Assembly (NCBI GenBank): GCA_009731375.1
Contig: BJOX01000232.1
Span: 583,008 to 625,926, forward strand
Reading direction: 5' to 3'
From: Paulinella micropora
Lineage: Eukaryota > Cercozoa > Imbricatea > Euglyphida
DNA: 42,919 nt
The notes under the pieces were generated by a model. That model searched no databases. It was not told the origin of the DNA and saw only the letters and a program-made list of their open reading frames with translations. Both the position numbers and the translations under genes were made by a program. Shown here piece by piece: positions 9,855 to 19,751 of the stretch; the stretch's first letter is position 1, and the number at the start of each line of letters is the position of its first letter.

Positions 9855-10950
9855 CGGGGGTAGGACGACCTTCAGGCTAAGCCAATGGATTCACGAGGAT
9901 CGGATTGCAAAAGAGATGACGGCGGAACTTTTAGAGAAGGGGTTGATAGAGGCGATGCTATTGGAGTATGCATCTCCGGTACGCATGGCGCCGAAGCCGG
10001 ATGGGACTTTGCGAATGTGCATCAATTATTGGAGGATAAATGAGATCATCAAGAGGATAGAGATACCGGTGCCGGACGTGAGGAGGGGGATAGAGGTGCT
10101 ACAGAACGCGAAGATATATTCGACTTTAGATTTGAAGAGCGGGTTTTAACAGATCCCTTTGGCGGAGGAGAGCCGTTATCTAACCGCGTTTTGGTGGGGA
10201 TGACGACCTACGTGTGAAAGGTCTTACCCATGGGCTTGAAGGTGGCACCGGGCATATTTCAACAGGCGATGACCAAGATGCTGGGCGCAAACTTCCGGGA
10301 TGCGGAGTTTCAGGAGAAGTATGGGGATACGACGCGGTACTCATTTGCGTATTTAGACGACGTGGTCATATTTTCGAATTCGGTAGAGGATCATATACAA
10401 CACTTACAAGACATATGCGGCGGGTTAAGGCGTTCGGGTTCAGGTTGAATGCCAGGAAGTGTCATTTCCTACAAAAGCGGATTCAATATTTGGGGTATGA
10501 TATCGAGAACGGGTCGTGCTCTATTGCAAGGAAGAAGCAGGAAGCGGTAGCGGCTATGTCTTTGCCGAAGACGAAATCCGATTTGCACTCTTTCGTGTCA
10601 CTGGCACAATACTATAGTGAATTTATACCGGGGTTCGCTGACATTGCGGAACCGATACGGTCGTTCATGAAAGAGGGCAAATGCAGTGCAGGGGGTGAAT
10701 GGCCGACGGTGGTCATGGCGGCGATTACAACCTTACGGGAACATATATTGAGAGACACGTGGAAGGAAGGGGGTACGGTGTTACAGCTTCCTAATTTTAA
10801 TCGGAGTTGTACGCTCGACACGGATACATCGGCATATGCAATAGGGGGAGTATTACAACAAAGAGACGACGAGGGACGCTTGCGGCCAGTGATGTTTCTG
10901 AGTAGCGGATGACGAGAGCGGAGCAGCAGTATTGCACGCAGCAGCAGGAG
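9855..10950 (+). pseudogene. Decayed element: reverse transcriptase and start of RNase H
   Basis: This section of the broken pol holds the RT fingers and palm. Visible motifs are the finger words GLIEAMLLEYASPVRMAPKP and MCINYWRIN, STLDLKSGF followed by a stop where the intact copy has FWQIPL, then PMGLKVAPGIFQQAM, the family-specific insert ending RYSFAYLDDVVIFS, and HSFVSLAQYYSEFIPGF. RNase H starts with TLDTDTSAYA and is lost to a frameshift after PVMFLSS at about 10910. The polymerase Asp pair is still present. Confidence 0.88.
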
Positions 10951-11929
10951 GCGTTGGTAATAGTATGCCACGGGGTTTTAAGAAGCTGCGTGATTATCTG
11001 TGGGGGGCAAAGGGGACGACGGTACGGTCGGACCACAACAATTTACAGTGGTTGATGTCCCAGGATCACACGGGGAGGTTGGCAAAGATGGCAATTGGAG
11101 TTATCGGAATATGACTTATCGGGTAAGGAGAATTATCGCGCGGACTACCAGTCGAGGGCTGGGGGAACGACGGAGGAGAGCAGCGCGAAGGGACAGGAGA
11201 TGGGCCGGGAACGGACGACAAGGGGACGAAGGCGGGACAACAAACCCCAGGTGTCTTTGCATTAAGACCGGTATACGATTCGGGAAAGAAGAACGGCATG
11301 AACCTACTAGGTTCCACTTCAAGACCACGGCGGCGGTTATGACGGTACTGGGGCATATGGATCTGGAGGCGGAAGAACAGAGAGCGGATTTTGGCGACAA
11401 GAAGCCCATCAACGGAATTGATTATGTGGCGGAGGTGGCGGAAATACATAGGTACAGGGAGGCGATACAACGGGATGACGTACAGTTCTACGAAGCGGTT
11501 CATGAGAGACCGGCGGATTGATGTGAGAGGCATGGGATTGAGGATGCTCGACGAGGATATGAGGAAGAGATGTGGAAAGAGGCGGTACAAGGGGAACAGT
11601 CGGAGGAAGAAGTGATAGATGCAAAACCTTTCCCGTGGCGAACCATGCCAATGGTGGGGAATATACTGATCCCCACAAAGGTGGAGGTTGAGGCGGGGCA
11701 GACGGAGGCGAAGCCGGAACTTCAGCTAAAGGAGGCGCATCCGAGCAGGCTGGCCATGCAGCTGGAGAACAAGACGGAGATTAAGTTTGCGTCGGTGGAC
11801 ATGTTTCGTAAACTGACAAGGGATAGTGAGGAGTGGAAGAAGTTCATAGCCCACCAGGAGAACCCGACGGGGATTTCAGAGGATGCGGATATACGAAGAC
11901 GGAAAGAGAAGTATGCATATTTGGACGGG

Positions 11930-13085
11930 CTGATTTGGTATTTTGGGAGCGGGGCGAGGAACAAGGATGACCCGGAGCGATGGGTGGTATGGGTACCCAA
12001 GGAGTTGCGGTATGTGGTCTTGATAGGGGCACACAATTGCCCATTGCAGAGCCATCCAGGGTTGGATAGGATGAAGTGGTCCATGACTCGGCGGTTTTAT
12101 TGGGATACCATGGATAAATCAAAAGTTTCATTTCAGGATGCGGGCATTGCCAGAGGGTAAAGACGGTCTATGACGCGAATCGGGGGCTACTGGGGCAGTT
12201 GATTTGACACGGGACATATTCGATACGATACACATAGATTATGTGTGGCCTTTACCAGGTGGGGAAGGGTCGGTACAAATACATTCTCACAATCATTGAT
12301 CGGGCTTCCAATTACGTCATAGCGGTTCCCACGGCGGATGATACAAAGGAGACCACGGCCAAGGCGTTGATCGATAATGTCTTCAGTAGAATCGGGGTGC
12401 CCAGGAAGATAATATCGGATAGGGGGAGTTCCTTTATCAATTGCGTGTCGAATGAACTCAGTGCATACTACGGGTTCAAGTGGGATTATGTGACGGCATA
12501 TAACCCTATGGCCAACGGGAAGATAGAGAGGATGCATCAGACACTGAAGGCGTGCTTGAAGATATATTGTCAGAGCGGGCAGACCAAGTGGCCAGAGGCA
12601 CTACAGGCGTTCACCTTTGCGGTGAATAATTTGGGTTCTTCGTCTTTGGGGGGAAGAGCGAGCATCAGATGATATTCGGGAAGGTTTTGAACACGCCACA
12701 GGACGTGATGGTCCCGAAGGCATTATATCAGCCCATGGAGCTGATGGCGGTGAGATTGCTGGCTATTGCGGAAGCGGAACACATTGTGACCAAGCATCGG
12801 GAGGCGGCGATGCGGTCGAAGGACGAGAAGGGACAACAAAAGTTTAAGCATGTGGAATTCAGGGTGGGGTAAACGGTGCTTTTATACTGTCCAAATGTAC
12901 CGGTAGGGGTCTCGACGAAACTATACGAGAAGTGGCAGGGGCCATATCAGATCATGAAACAGACGGCGGCGTACAATTATAAGATACGGCACCAGATTCT
13001 GAAAACGAGCAAGGAACAGATCGTGCATGTGAGGAGCTTGGTGAAGTTTTCACCTTTTCTGTTGGATCATGAGACGGAGTAGGAC
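11930..13085 (+). pseudogene. Decayed element: integrase
   Basis: The zinc-binding His pair is kept in GAHNCPLQSHPG (about 12030), but the matching Cys pair is lost to a frameshift and stop near 12157. The first catalytic Asp lies in HIDYVWPLP (about 12233), the second in SDRGSSF (about 12417) and the Glu in ANGKIERMH (about 12530). The GPY/F box follows with KLYEKWQGPYQIM (about 12920). Stops or shifts near 12260, 12660 and 12870 break the frame. Confidence 0.88.
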
Positions 13086-14006
13086 GCGTTGGAGCGGACG
13101 GCGGATCAGTTTGGCAACCCGAGGCCTTTACTGACCCGGTCACAGCGGCTGGAGGAGATCGCGAGGCTGAAGGAGCAGCTGACCTTCGAACAAGATCAAG
13201 AGGAGAAGGGGCGGCTGCAAGAGGCGATTACGGAACTGGAGACGGGCTCACATGAGAGGATGTCACAGAGGCAGAAGAAGGAGGAGGCGAAGCAGAGGGA
13301 GGAGGAAAGAAAAGAGGCACAGGGGGAAGCGAAGCAGCGGCAGACGGAGGAAAAGAAGGGAGGGGTGAATGATCAGACGGGGCAGGGGAGCGGGGCCCGG
13401 GGAGACCACCCAAACCAAGGGCGCCAGAGGGGAACACAGAGATCAGGAATGGGCGGGGTCTATGGGTTAGCGAGCCGGGGGAAGTTGACAACATTAAGTG
13501 GACAAGTTCTACTTGATGCGACCGGCTGAGAAAGAGGTGACGACACAATGGACGACTTTTATGTCATGAGGGTACTCAGTTTACGGGGAACATCGCGACA
13601 TAAGGTGGGAAGCGGGATTACACCGGTGATGTAGTTTTGGAGGAGCAGCAATGAGGTCGAAGACGAGAAGACGCGGCGGTTCGATCCAGTCTTTCTGGAA
13701 AAGGTGGGAAAGAAGATCTAGAGGGAAACGTGGGATGCTACCATCAAACTGGATGCTGAGGACCATATCCCCTATACCATTCAGACGAGACCGCGGTTGG
13801 TGTTGAATGTGCCATTTGAAATAACTGAAGAAAGGCGGATACCGGCACACATTTGGGATGAGATAGAGGCGGAAGGATTACCTTTTGAGATTATCGGGGC
13901 TCCGCCAGCGGCGGCAGGGTCCAGAGGCAAGAAGCGGCCTGCAGCGGGCGGTCGTGCGACCAGAGCACGGGGACGGCACAGTGACAGCAGGGGGGTGACG
14001 AACTGA

Positions 14007-14524
14007 GGAAGAGTGAAAGAAGGATGAAGAAGAATGAAGAATGACGAAGAATGAGAGACATGAGATGAGAGAAGATGAAAAGCAATTAACAAGACACGGG
14101 TATATTTTGGGGGGTGATAACGGTACCAATGAGGCACGGACATATTATGGGGTGATGACGGTACGAGGGTGACGCGGACTTGGAGAGACTGATGGAGCGA
14201 GACGGGGGGGGGGGGGGGGGGGGGTTTTTTTTTNNNNNNNNNNNNNNNNNNNNNNNNNNNNNNNNNNNNNNNNNNNNNNNNNNNNNNNNNNNNNNNNNNN
14301 NNNNNNNNNNNNNNNNNNNNNNNNNNNNNNNNNNNNNNNNNNNNNNNNNNNNNNNNNNNNNNNNNNNNNNNNNNNNNNNNNNNNNNNNNNNNNNNNNNNN
14401 NNNNNNNNNNNNNNNNNNNNNNNNNNNNNNNNNNNNNNNNNNNNNNNNNNNNNNNNNNNNNNNNNNNNNNNNNNNNNNNNNNNNNNNNNNNNNNNNNNNN
14501 NNNNNNNNNNNNNNNNNNNNNNNN

Positions 14525-14558
<34 letters not shown>

Positions 14559-14624
14559 GTATATTTTTACCTTCATAGGTACAGCGGTGGGCACGTGACC
14601 CGGATACCAGAATTACGAGGTACA
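14007..14624. other. Spacer with poly(G)/poly(T) and an assembly gap
   Basis: After the decayed pol ends the sequence is GAA-rich, then carries a GGTGATRACGGTACCA-like word twice (about 14113 and 14152). A G run of about 21 bases and a T run border the gap at 14234-14524, and another 32 G follow it. No gene was seen. Confidence 0.5.
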
Positions 14625-14627
14625 ATT

Positions 14628-15005
14628 ACGGACATACGGGTCATATTAGAATCAAATTATGTCACACGACTTTACGGGCTTACGAGCTATATCGGGATAA
14701 CATTCTATTACAAGCCTGTGCGGGCTTACGGGCTATATCGGGATAATATTCTACTATAAGACTTTGGCTTACGGGCTATATCGGAATAATAGTATGTCCT
14801 GGGGCTTTACGGGTTTATGGGGACATAATAACCTAATTTCATGCTATCAAACCTACGGGTTTGCGGGATATAACAAACAAACATATTAGGAGACTTTGCG
14901 GGCCTGCGGGACAACTTAGACTAATATATCATTCGACTATACGGGTATATCGGGAACTAAAACGGCACATGTATGTTTTATGGCCTTATAGGCTCGTTAG
15001 GGGAA
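14628..15005 (+). repeat. Degenerate 43-46 bp minisatellite, about 8-9 units
   Basis: Each unit contains the core CGGGYTTACGGGCTATATCGG or a decayed form. Core starts are near 14630, 14675, 14721, 14764, 14810, 14856, 14899, 14942 and 14981, which gives spacings of 45, 46, 43, 46, 46, 43, 43 and 39. The units between cores are AT-rich (for example GATAATATTCTACTATAAG). No coding frame runs through. Confidence 0.75.
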
Positions 15006-15400
15006 CATGGGAAACGGGTGGCCCAAGACTTTATTATTTTTCCGCTCTATGACGAGCGACGACATCGGGCTTCATATAATGGCAAACTGTGGGGATAAAG
15101 GGGTATACGGGCTAAGACTGGGGCTAATGCAGACAGACTTAACCACTTTAGGGGGCAGGGAGGGGAGAGTGGAGAGGTAGACAGGGGATAGTATATAGGG
15201 ATAGTCAATAGAATGGATAGAATAGAGAGGGGGGATGGATAGTTTAGGGAGAGGGGAGGGGGCGAGGAACAGTAACGAGAAAGACGAGAAAGATGAGAAA
15301 GATGAGAAGAAAGATGACGGGGACGGCGATGATGGGGCCGGAGCGGCAATGCAGACAAACTCTGATATCGGGGCATCAAAGGGGGTCGGGAAAGGGGCAT
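15006..15400. other. G/A-rich spacer, no gene seen
   Basis: The sequence is increasingly G/A-rich and includes a GAGAAAGATGA tandem at about 15279-15311. Short frames on both strands are low in complexity, and none resembles a known domain. Confidence 0.45.
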
Positions 15401-15409
15401 ATATATATG

Positions 15410-15457
<48 letters not shown>
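15398..15457. repeat. (AT)n microsatellite
   Basis: ATAT repeats with two GT/CA interruptions. They are followed at once by AGGGTTTCAACCCT, a perfect 6-bp stem with a 2-base loop (about 15457-15470). Confidence 0.9.
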
Positions 15458-15461
<4 letters not shown>

Positions 15462-15470
15462 TTCAACCCT

Positions 15471-16028
15471 AGGGGCTTTATACATTACAGACATGTGGGG
15501 CAGTGATAGACTCACAGAAGCGGCATAATGGGCATTGCGGGTGGATTCAAAAAGAAACTTTGATCAGTTGGGGGGAGAAGGGATGATTGGGAAGATAGAT
15601 AGGGGGGTATATATCATTTGTGTTATCGGCTCTCAGGTTCGTTTCAAGCATGGCGTTTCAGAACTGGGGGGGGGCGCGGCGGGGGTAGCAAAGGTCCGGG
15701 GAGCCTTTCCTTGCCTACGTTGCCTCTGGGCTGGGCGACCGGGACTACAACGGGCCAGGGGGCATCAGGGGGCTATTAAAAGCCAGCAATTCAACTCAGG
15801 GTGCGTTTCGGGATGGACGGGTTCAGTTCGGCGCGGGGACGGTCGGCATCGATTGCGCTTCGGGAAGACGTGGACGAGGTAAGCATCATCATGCCTGATG
15901 GAAGGATTGGGATGGAACACGAGGAGCACAACGATTTCGCTACGGTGGCTCAACTTCAAGTCAGTGCGGGTCGGCGAGTTACGGATTGCAGAATTCAACG
16001 GAGTCACAAGTTCGAGCTCGAGGGAAGG
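15471..16028. other. Left flank of the intact LTR element, no gene recognised
   Basis: This GC-rich stretch is the pre-insertion target region. It continues at 26708 once the inserted element is removed. A frame of 85 codons (15801-16058) runs into the LTR and has no recognisable domain. The final four bases, AAGG (16025-16028), are repeated after the 3' LTR. Confidence 0.5.
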
Positions 16029-16265
16029 TGTAGGCATCACCCCCCGGATAGCCGGTAAAAAGTACCTTTTCCTGGTGACAGGTGCACCAGCTTGTTTTTC
16101 AGTATTATTTGTCCGGATTGGACCTGATGCCATTTTATTCCTGGTCTGTTGCCGTTTTCCTTTTTGGCTTCACTGAGCTAATACAACGAGACATCATTCT
16201 CATTCTTGAGGACTGTGTTTGGTTGTATTACCGACTTTTTACGAGCTATCGTTGGGGGCATTACA
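16029..16265 (+). repeat. 5' LTR of the Ty3/gypsy element
   Basis: A 237-bp direct repeat of 26469-26707. It begins TGTAGGCATCACC and ends GTTGGGGGCATTACA, so the termini are a 4-bp inverted repeat (TGTA/TACA) with the canonical TG...CA. It should carry the promoter and polyadenylation signals, but I could not place a TATA box or an AATAAA with confidence. Confidence 0.93.
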
Positions 16266-16267
16266 TT

Positions 16268-16285
16268 TGGAGTCCACATCACTAG
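16268..16285 (+). promoter_or_regulatory. Candidate primer binding site
   Basis: TGGAGTCCACATCACTAG begins two bases after the 5' LTR. A TGG start is expected for a site complementary to a tRNA 3' CCA end. I did not identify the tRNA. Confidence 0.45.
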
Positions 16286-17051
16286 GGTGATTTCTTTCTG
16301 CTTTGCCACACAGGCAACAGAGTGAATTTTCACTGACCTGTCTCACACGGGGACGTCAGACGAAAACAAATACTCCAACACAGCTCCCTCATAACTCTTT
16401 CACAAAACAAATAATTTGATTGGTCTCAAGCAGGTGTCTCGTACCCTCTAGCCCAATCAGTATCTGTGTGCTCACAAGGAGACATCAGATACAAACTCTC
16501 TGTCGTTCTTGCTGTTCTCACACAGAGACCAAGAAGAAGGAGGTGGACAGAAGAGTGAAGGAACACACACAAAACACAAACAAGCATAGGGACAGGAGCA
16601 CAACACTCTACCCTTCTAGTTTGTGCATTTATCTGCATTATCTCACACATACGTCAGAGTATTTTTGCAAATCTCTGATCGTTTTCTAAAGGTAGGTCTG
16701 AGAACCTATCCGACCGACTGTCGACTTCTCAAGGAGAGCTTTTCTAGCTTCTCTATTACTATCTGTGTGTAGGTCCAAGTGCCTCATACTAGATACAATA
16801 TAGAAAAGAAGGAGGAGAAAGTAATCTGAGTAAGGAGAACAAGAAATCGGAGAAAGTCTCAAAGACTATTTTTCTCAAACAAAAACAAACATACAAACAG
16901 TGTTTCATAGAGGACAGGGAATCTTATCCTACCCTCTCTATTAGTTTCTCTCTTCACTAGTCAATCGACTGAAGGAGGAACAGAACACAAACGAACAAAA
17001 ACCAAACATAGGAGCTGACACTGTCCTCCTGTTGATCACTACTACGACATC
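16286..17051 (+). other. 5' leader of the Ty3/gypsy element
   Basis: The untranslated leader between the primer site and gag is about 770 bp, long for a retrotransposon. It is C/A-rich at first, with two similar phrases (CACACGGGGACGTCAGACGAAAAC near 16345 and a CACAAGGAGACATCAGAT word near 16472) that may be a short duplication. Packaging signals would be expected here, but none can be defined by eye. Confidence 0.5.
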
Positions 17052-19748
17052 ATGTCGACAGAGACCGCCGAAGTGAGTGAATTCTCGGAGGCAGATCAAA
17101 GAAGAGAAGAAGAAGAAGCAGGAGGAGGAGGAGGAAGAGGATTGAATGAAGGAGGAGGAGGAGGATTGAATGAAGGAGGAGGAGGAGATGAAGGAGTAGG
17201 AGGAGGAGTAGAAGAGGGCTGGGATGATGAAGGAAGATATGGAGGAGACGAAGATGAAGGAGGATTTGAACAAGAAGAGACGGGAGGAGGAGGAGCATAT
17301 GGTAATCCCTTACCACCTGCCTACACGGGAGGAGGAGGACGAAAAATGATCGACTTGATTCATAGTGATGGAGAGGAGATCACAGTGGAGGAACAACAGT
17401 GGGTGCAAGACCACTATGACCTCACTAAAAAAGAGTTTGATAACAAGATGGGGGTAGAGAAGGATACCTATGTGTGGATCCCTCAGGATCAAAGAAGAGA
17501 GAAAAGTCGTGCTAAAAAGGATGTCTATATCCTATTATCAAACACAGCACAGCTCCTCGGCAAACTGGTCTCTGATCCAGAAGAGAGAAAGAAGATACAG
17601 CATATCAAGTTTGGGGACACACACACCCACCTTGAATTACTCGATGCTATCTTTGGGGTGTACACTCAAACCCTGATTTGGGAACGTACATACGGCCCAC
17701 GATGTGAGGGTTACCTCCAGTACACAAACCCAAGAGCAACGGCCAGATTCCTCGCGACTGGTCAGGAGGCAGTCGATGTAACAAAAATGAAGACCAATCT
17801 GGGTTCGAAAAACTCGAGTGGCATATTTCATTTTTTTACAATGGAAATAAAGGCCTTGGAGGAGGGGAAGGCAGAGATGGAAAAAAGCATTAAGGCAGCA
17901 GGAGAAACTCATCCTGTGATTGATGAGTTAGAGAAGACCGACAGAGTTCTGACCAAGATCAGACTGTTGATGGGTGCGTTACTGCACAAGGAGGCATGGA
18001 AGAGATGGATTCCTACCAAGGATCACTCTGTCCTTAAATCACTTAGTAACGCACCACCGGTCGCCAACAAAGCAGGTGTTGACCAATATGTGGAGAAATA
18101 TAATTTTCTCAGATCTGCTTCTGAATTGGTGGCCTTTATCACTCATGCTCAAAAGCTGGTGATATCTGAGAAGAAGAAGGCGAAAGAGAATGAGGAGTTC
18201 GAGAAGACGATGAGACTGGAAAGAATGAAAGCAAAAGTGATGAGTGGTGCAAAGGCACACCCTACATATTTGACCCCACCAGCTCCTGCCCCACCAGCCC
18301 CTGCACCCCCGGGCTCAACTACGGTGGTGGTCACAAACACGGAGAAGAAGGACAGACAAAATATCATAAATGCCTTCAAGGGGAAGAAAGGAGGAGTGGC
18401 AAGTCTCATGCTATATGCCAAGACGAGCTCAGACAAAGACTCTGATGCTTCGCTTTTGAGCAAGCTCAAAGAGATCAATGCCTGCATGAAGGCTTTTCCT
18501 TGCGACGAAACGCAGGAATACGAGGCCCTTGTTACTGTTTTTGACCAATCTCTAGTCTCGGAGGGATTTGATCTGACACAGTACAAGTTTTTGAGAAAGA
18601 AGGAGGAGATTAAGAGAAACAATGCAACAGGCCTAGACGCTCAGTGTGAACTGGCGGTGGCCACACTCATTTCATATTTTCAATCTCATGGATACCAGCA
18701 TCTCTGCACTGGTACTCTCATAGGATTTGAAATCTTTGAGACAGTGGCGATGAGTTTGAGGAGTGCTGTTGGCTTGGCGGCGACCCTTACGGAGGTAGTT
18801 TCCTCCTATGGGCTATTCTATGGCCGCAAGTCGATCATCCTCTATTTCTTTTCGGCGTTACACACAGTTAACCCGAGTAAGCTTACTCAGCTCATACAAC
18901 AATGCTCGACGTTTAGCTCAGTGAAGTCCAAGAACTTCCTCGAGACACACGTGTTCGAAAATACGGTTCAAAGCGTTGCTCCGTCAGCACTGTTTCAAGA
19001 AGTGATGAGTGCATGCTCAAACATGGACTCGCTCACGGAGGCACATACGGCACAGGCAGGCGGTGTACCTGTTGGCGCACAAGCCACGTACACAAACAGA
19101 GTTGCCGGTTGGAAGAGACAGAGAGAGCCAGACCTGAAGACCGCATGTTGGAGGTGGTTCGCGGGCTTGCAGTGTAAGGCACAGATGGAGAACAGAGACT
19201 GCTCTTTCAATCATGATAGGCAGAACCCAACAGCAAGGGCAAATTTTCTGAGCAGGACGGAAGGCAAGGAACCGGGCCTTTTCAATATGCTTCAGATTGC
19301 CGCTGTGAACGAAGGTTGGTATGCCAATATGTGTGATGATGAGGAGTTACGAGAGGCAATCATTACCTACATGAAGAGGATGAAGGAGAAGAAGGAGGAA
19401 AGGGAGAGACAAAAGAACTTAAAGGCCTCTCAAAGAGGACGAGAAGGAGGAGCAGGAGCAGGAGGAGGAGGAGGAGGAGGAGGAGGAGGACGAGGACGAG
19501 GAACATGGAGAGGAGCCTCGAGGTGGCAGGGAACCCCTCAGAGAGGAAGAGGAGGAGGTCGGGGATATACCCCTTATGGAGGGAGAGCTGTTCGAGCTCC
19601 AGCCCCCCCACCCAGAGGAGGAGGAGGCTCGTGGGCAAGCTCCAACCCAAATTTCGGTCGAGCTCAGGCCTACAACACTGCCTCGGAGACCGATACGTCA
19701 TCCTACCCGGACACTACTCAAGGTAATCGTTTCGAGGTGGTGGAATGA
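17052..19748 (+). CDS. gag: Gag-like polyprotein with CCCH finger and RGG box
   Basis: The 898-residue frame starts at an ATG with A at -3 and ends at UGA (19746-19748). Its place between the 5' leader and pol makes it gag, the structural protein that packages the RNA. Residues about 17-85 are Gly/Glu-rich low complexity. The middle (about 95-690) is mostly helical-looking, and I do not recognise a named capsid fold in it. Residues 699-721 form C-x8-C-x8-C-x3-H, a CCCH-like finger, in place of the CCHC knuckle usual for Ty3/gypsy. Residues about 790-880 are rich in RGG and GRG repeats, an RNA-binding RGG box. It is large for a Ty3/gypsy gag. The pol frame follows in the same phase with only the UGA between them. 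Confidence 0.85.
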   Translation: MSTETAEVSEFSEADQRREEEEAGGGGGRGLNEGGGGGLNEGGGGDEGVGGGVEEGWDDEGRYGGDEDEGGFEQEETGGGGAYGNPLPPAYTGGGGRKMIDLIHSDGEEITVEEQQWVQDHYDLTKKEFDNKMGVEKDTYVWIPQDQRREKSRAKKDVYILLSNTAQLLGKLVSDPEERKKIQHIKFGDTHTHLELLDAIFGVYTQTLIWERTYGPRCEGYLQYTNPRATARFLATGQEAVDVTKMKTNLGSKNSSGIFHFFTMEIKALEEGKAEMEKSIKAAGETHPVIDELEKTDRVLTKIRLLMGALLHKEAWKRWIPTKDHSVLKSLSNAPPVANKAGVDQYVEKYNFLRSASELVAFITHAQKLVISEKKKAKENEEFEKTMRLERMKAKVMSGAKAHPTYLTPPAPAPPAPAPPGSTTVVVTNTEKKDRQNIINAFKGKKGGVASLMLYAKTSSDKDSDASLLSKLKEINACMKAFPCDETQEYEALVTVFDQSLVSEGFDLTQYKFLRKKEEIKRNNATGLDAQCELAVATLISYFQSHGYQHLCTGTLIGFEIFETVAMSLRSAVGLAATLTEVVSSYGLFYGRKSIILYFFSALHTVNPSKLTQLIQQCSTFSSVKSKNFLETHVFENTVQSVAPSALFQEVMSACSNMDSLTEAHTAQAGGVPVGAQATYTNRVAGWKRQREPDLKTACWRWFAGLQCKAQMENRDCSFNHDRQNPTARANFLSRTEGKEPGLFNMLQIAAVNEGWYANMCDDEELREAIITYMKRMKEKKEERERQKNLKASQRGREGGAGAGGGGGGGGGGRGRGTWRGASRWQGTPQRGRGGGRGYTPYGGRAVRAPAPPPRGGGGSWASSNPNFGRAQAYNTASETDTSSYPDTTQGNRFEVVE

Positions 19749-19751
19749 CTG
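19746..19751 (+). promoter_or_regulatory. In-frame UGA between gag and pol, possible readthrough site
   Basis: Gag ends GTG GAA TGA and the next codons, CTG GAG GGG GAA, stay open in the same frame for about 1,800 codons. UGA followed by C, and here by CU, is a known leaky context. No ATG occurs in the pol frame until about 19929. Suppression of the stop would make a gag-pol fusion at low level. Alternatives are a recent point mutation in this copy or reinitiation. Confidence 0.6.

Larger units (their letters stand above)
9238..14006 (+). pseudogene. pol: Decayed Ty3/gypsy pol (linker, RT, RNase H, integrase, C-terminus)
   Basis: A broken relative of the pol gene at 19749-25641, aligned domain by domain. 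It begins with a short match to the segment after the protease (TRGFYYYVSGGEE, about 9265-9305) and the linker IPIPSRAQKLAVACRLG (from about 9347). Next come the RT (RMCINYWRIN, YSTLDLKSGF; catalytic YLDD near 10350), RNase H (TLDTDTSAYAIGGVLQQ), the integrase HHCC region (GAHNCPLQSHPG), the DDE core (IDYVW, SDRGSSF, ANGKIERMH), the GPY/F box (EKWQGPYQI) and the conserved C-terminus (FYLMRPAE near 13510, VLNVPFE near 13800). At least eight stops or frameshifts separate these blocks, for example in place of Trp after TLDLKSGF and near 10206, 10911, 12157 and 12870. Gag and the protease are missing or unrecognisable. It was once part of an active element and is now dead. Confidence 0.9.

Noticed and set aside
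9238-14006. Repeat-induced point mutation as the cause of the stops
   Set aside because: The breaks are a mix of indels and varied substitutions, not a consistent C-to-T/G-to-A pattern.
17050-17316. Minus-strand Ser/Leu-rich frames over gag
   Set aside because: They are shadows of the GGA/GAA-rich start of gag and of its Gly-rich C-terminus (19363-19701).
19746-19748. UGA read as a sense codon genome-wide
   Set aside because: Pol terminates with UGA and uses TGG for Trp, so a reassigned code is not needed or supported.
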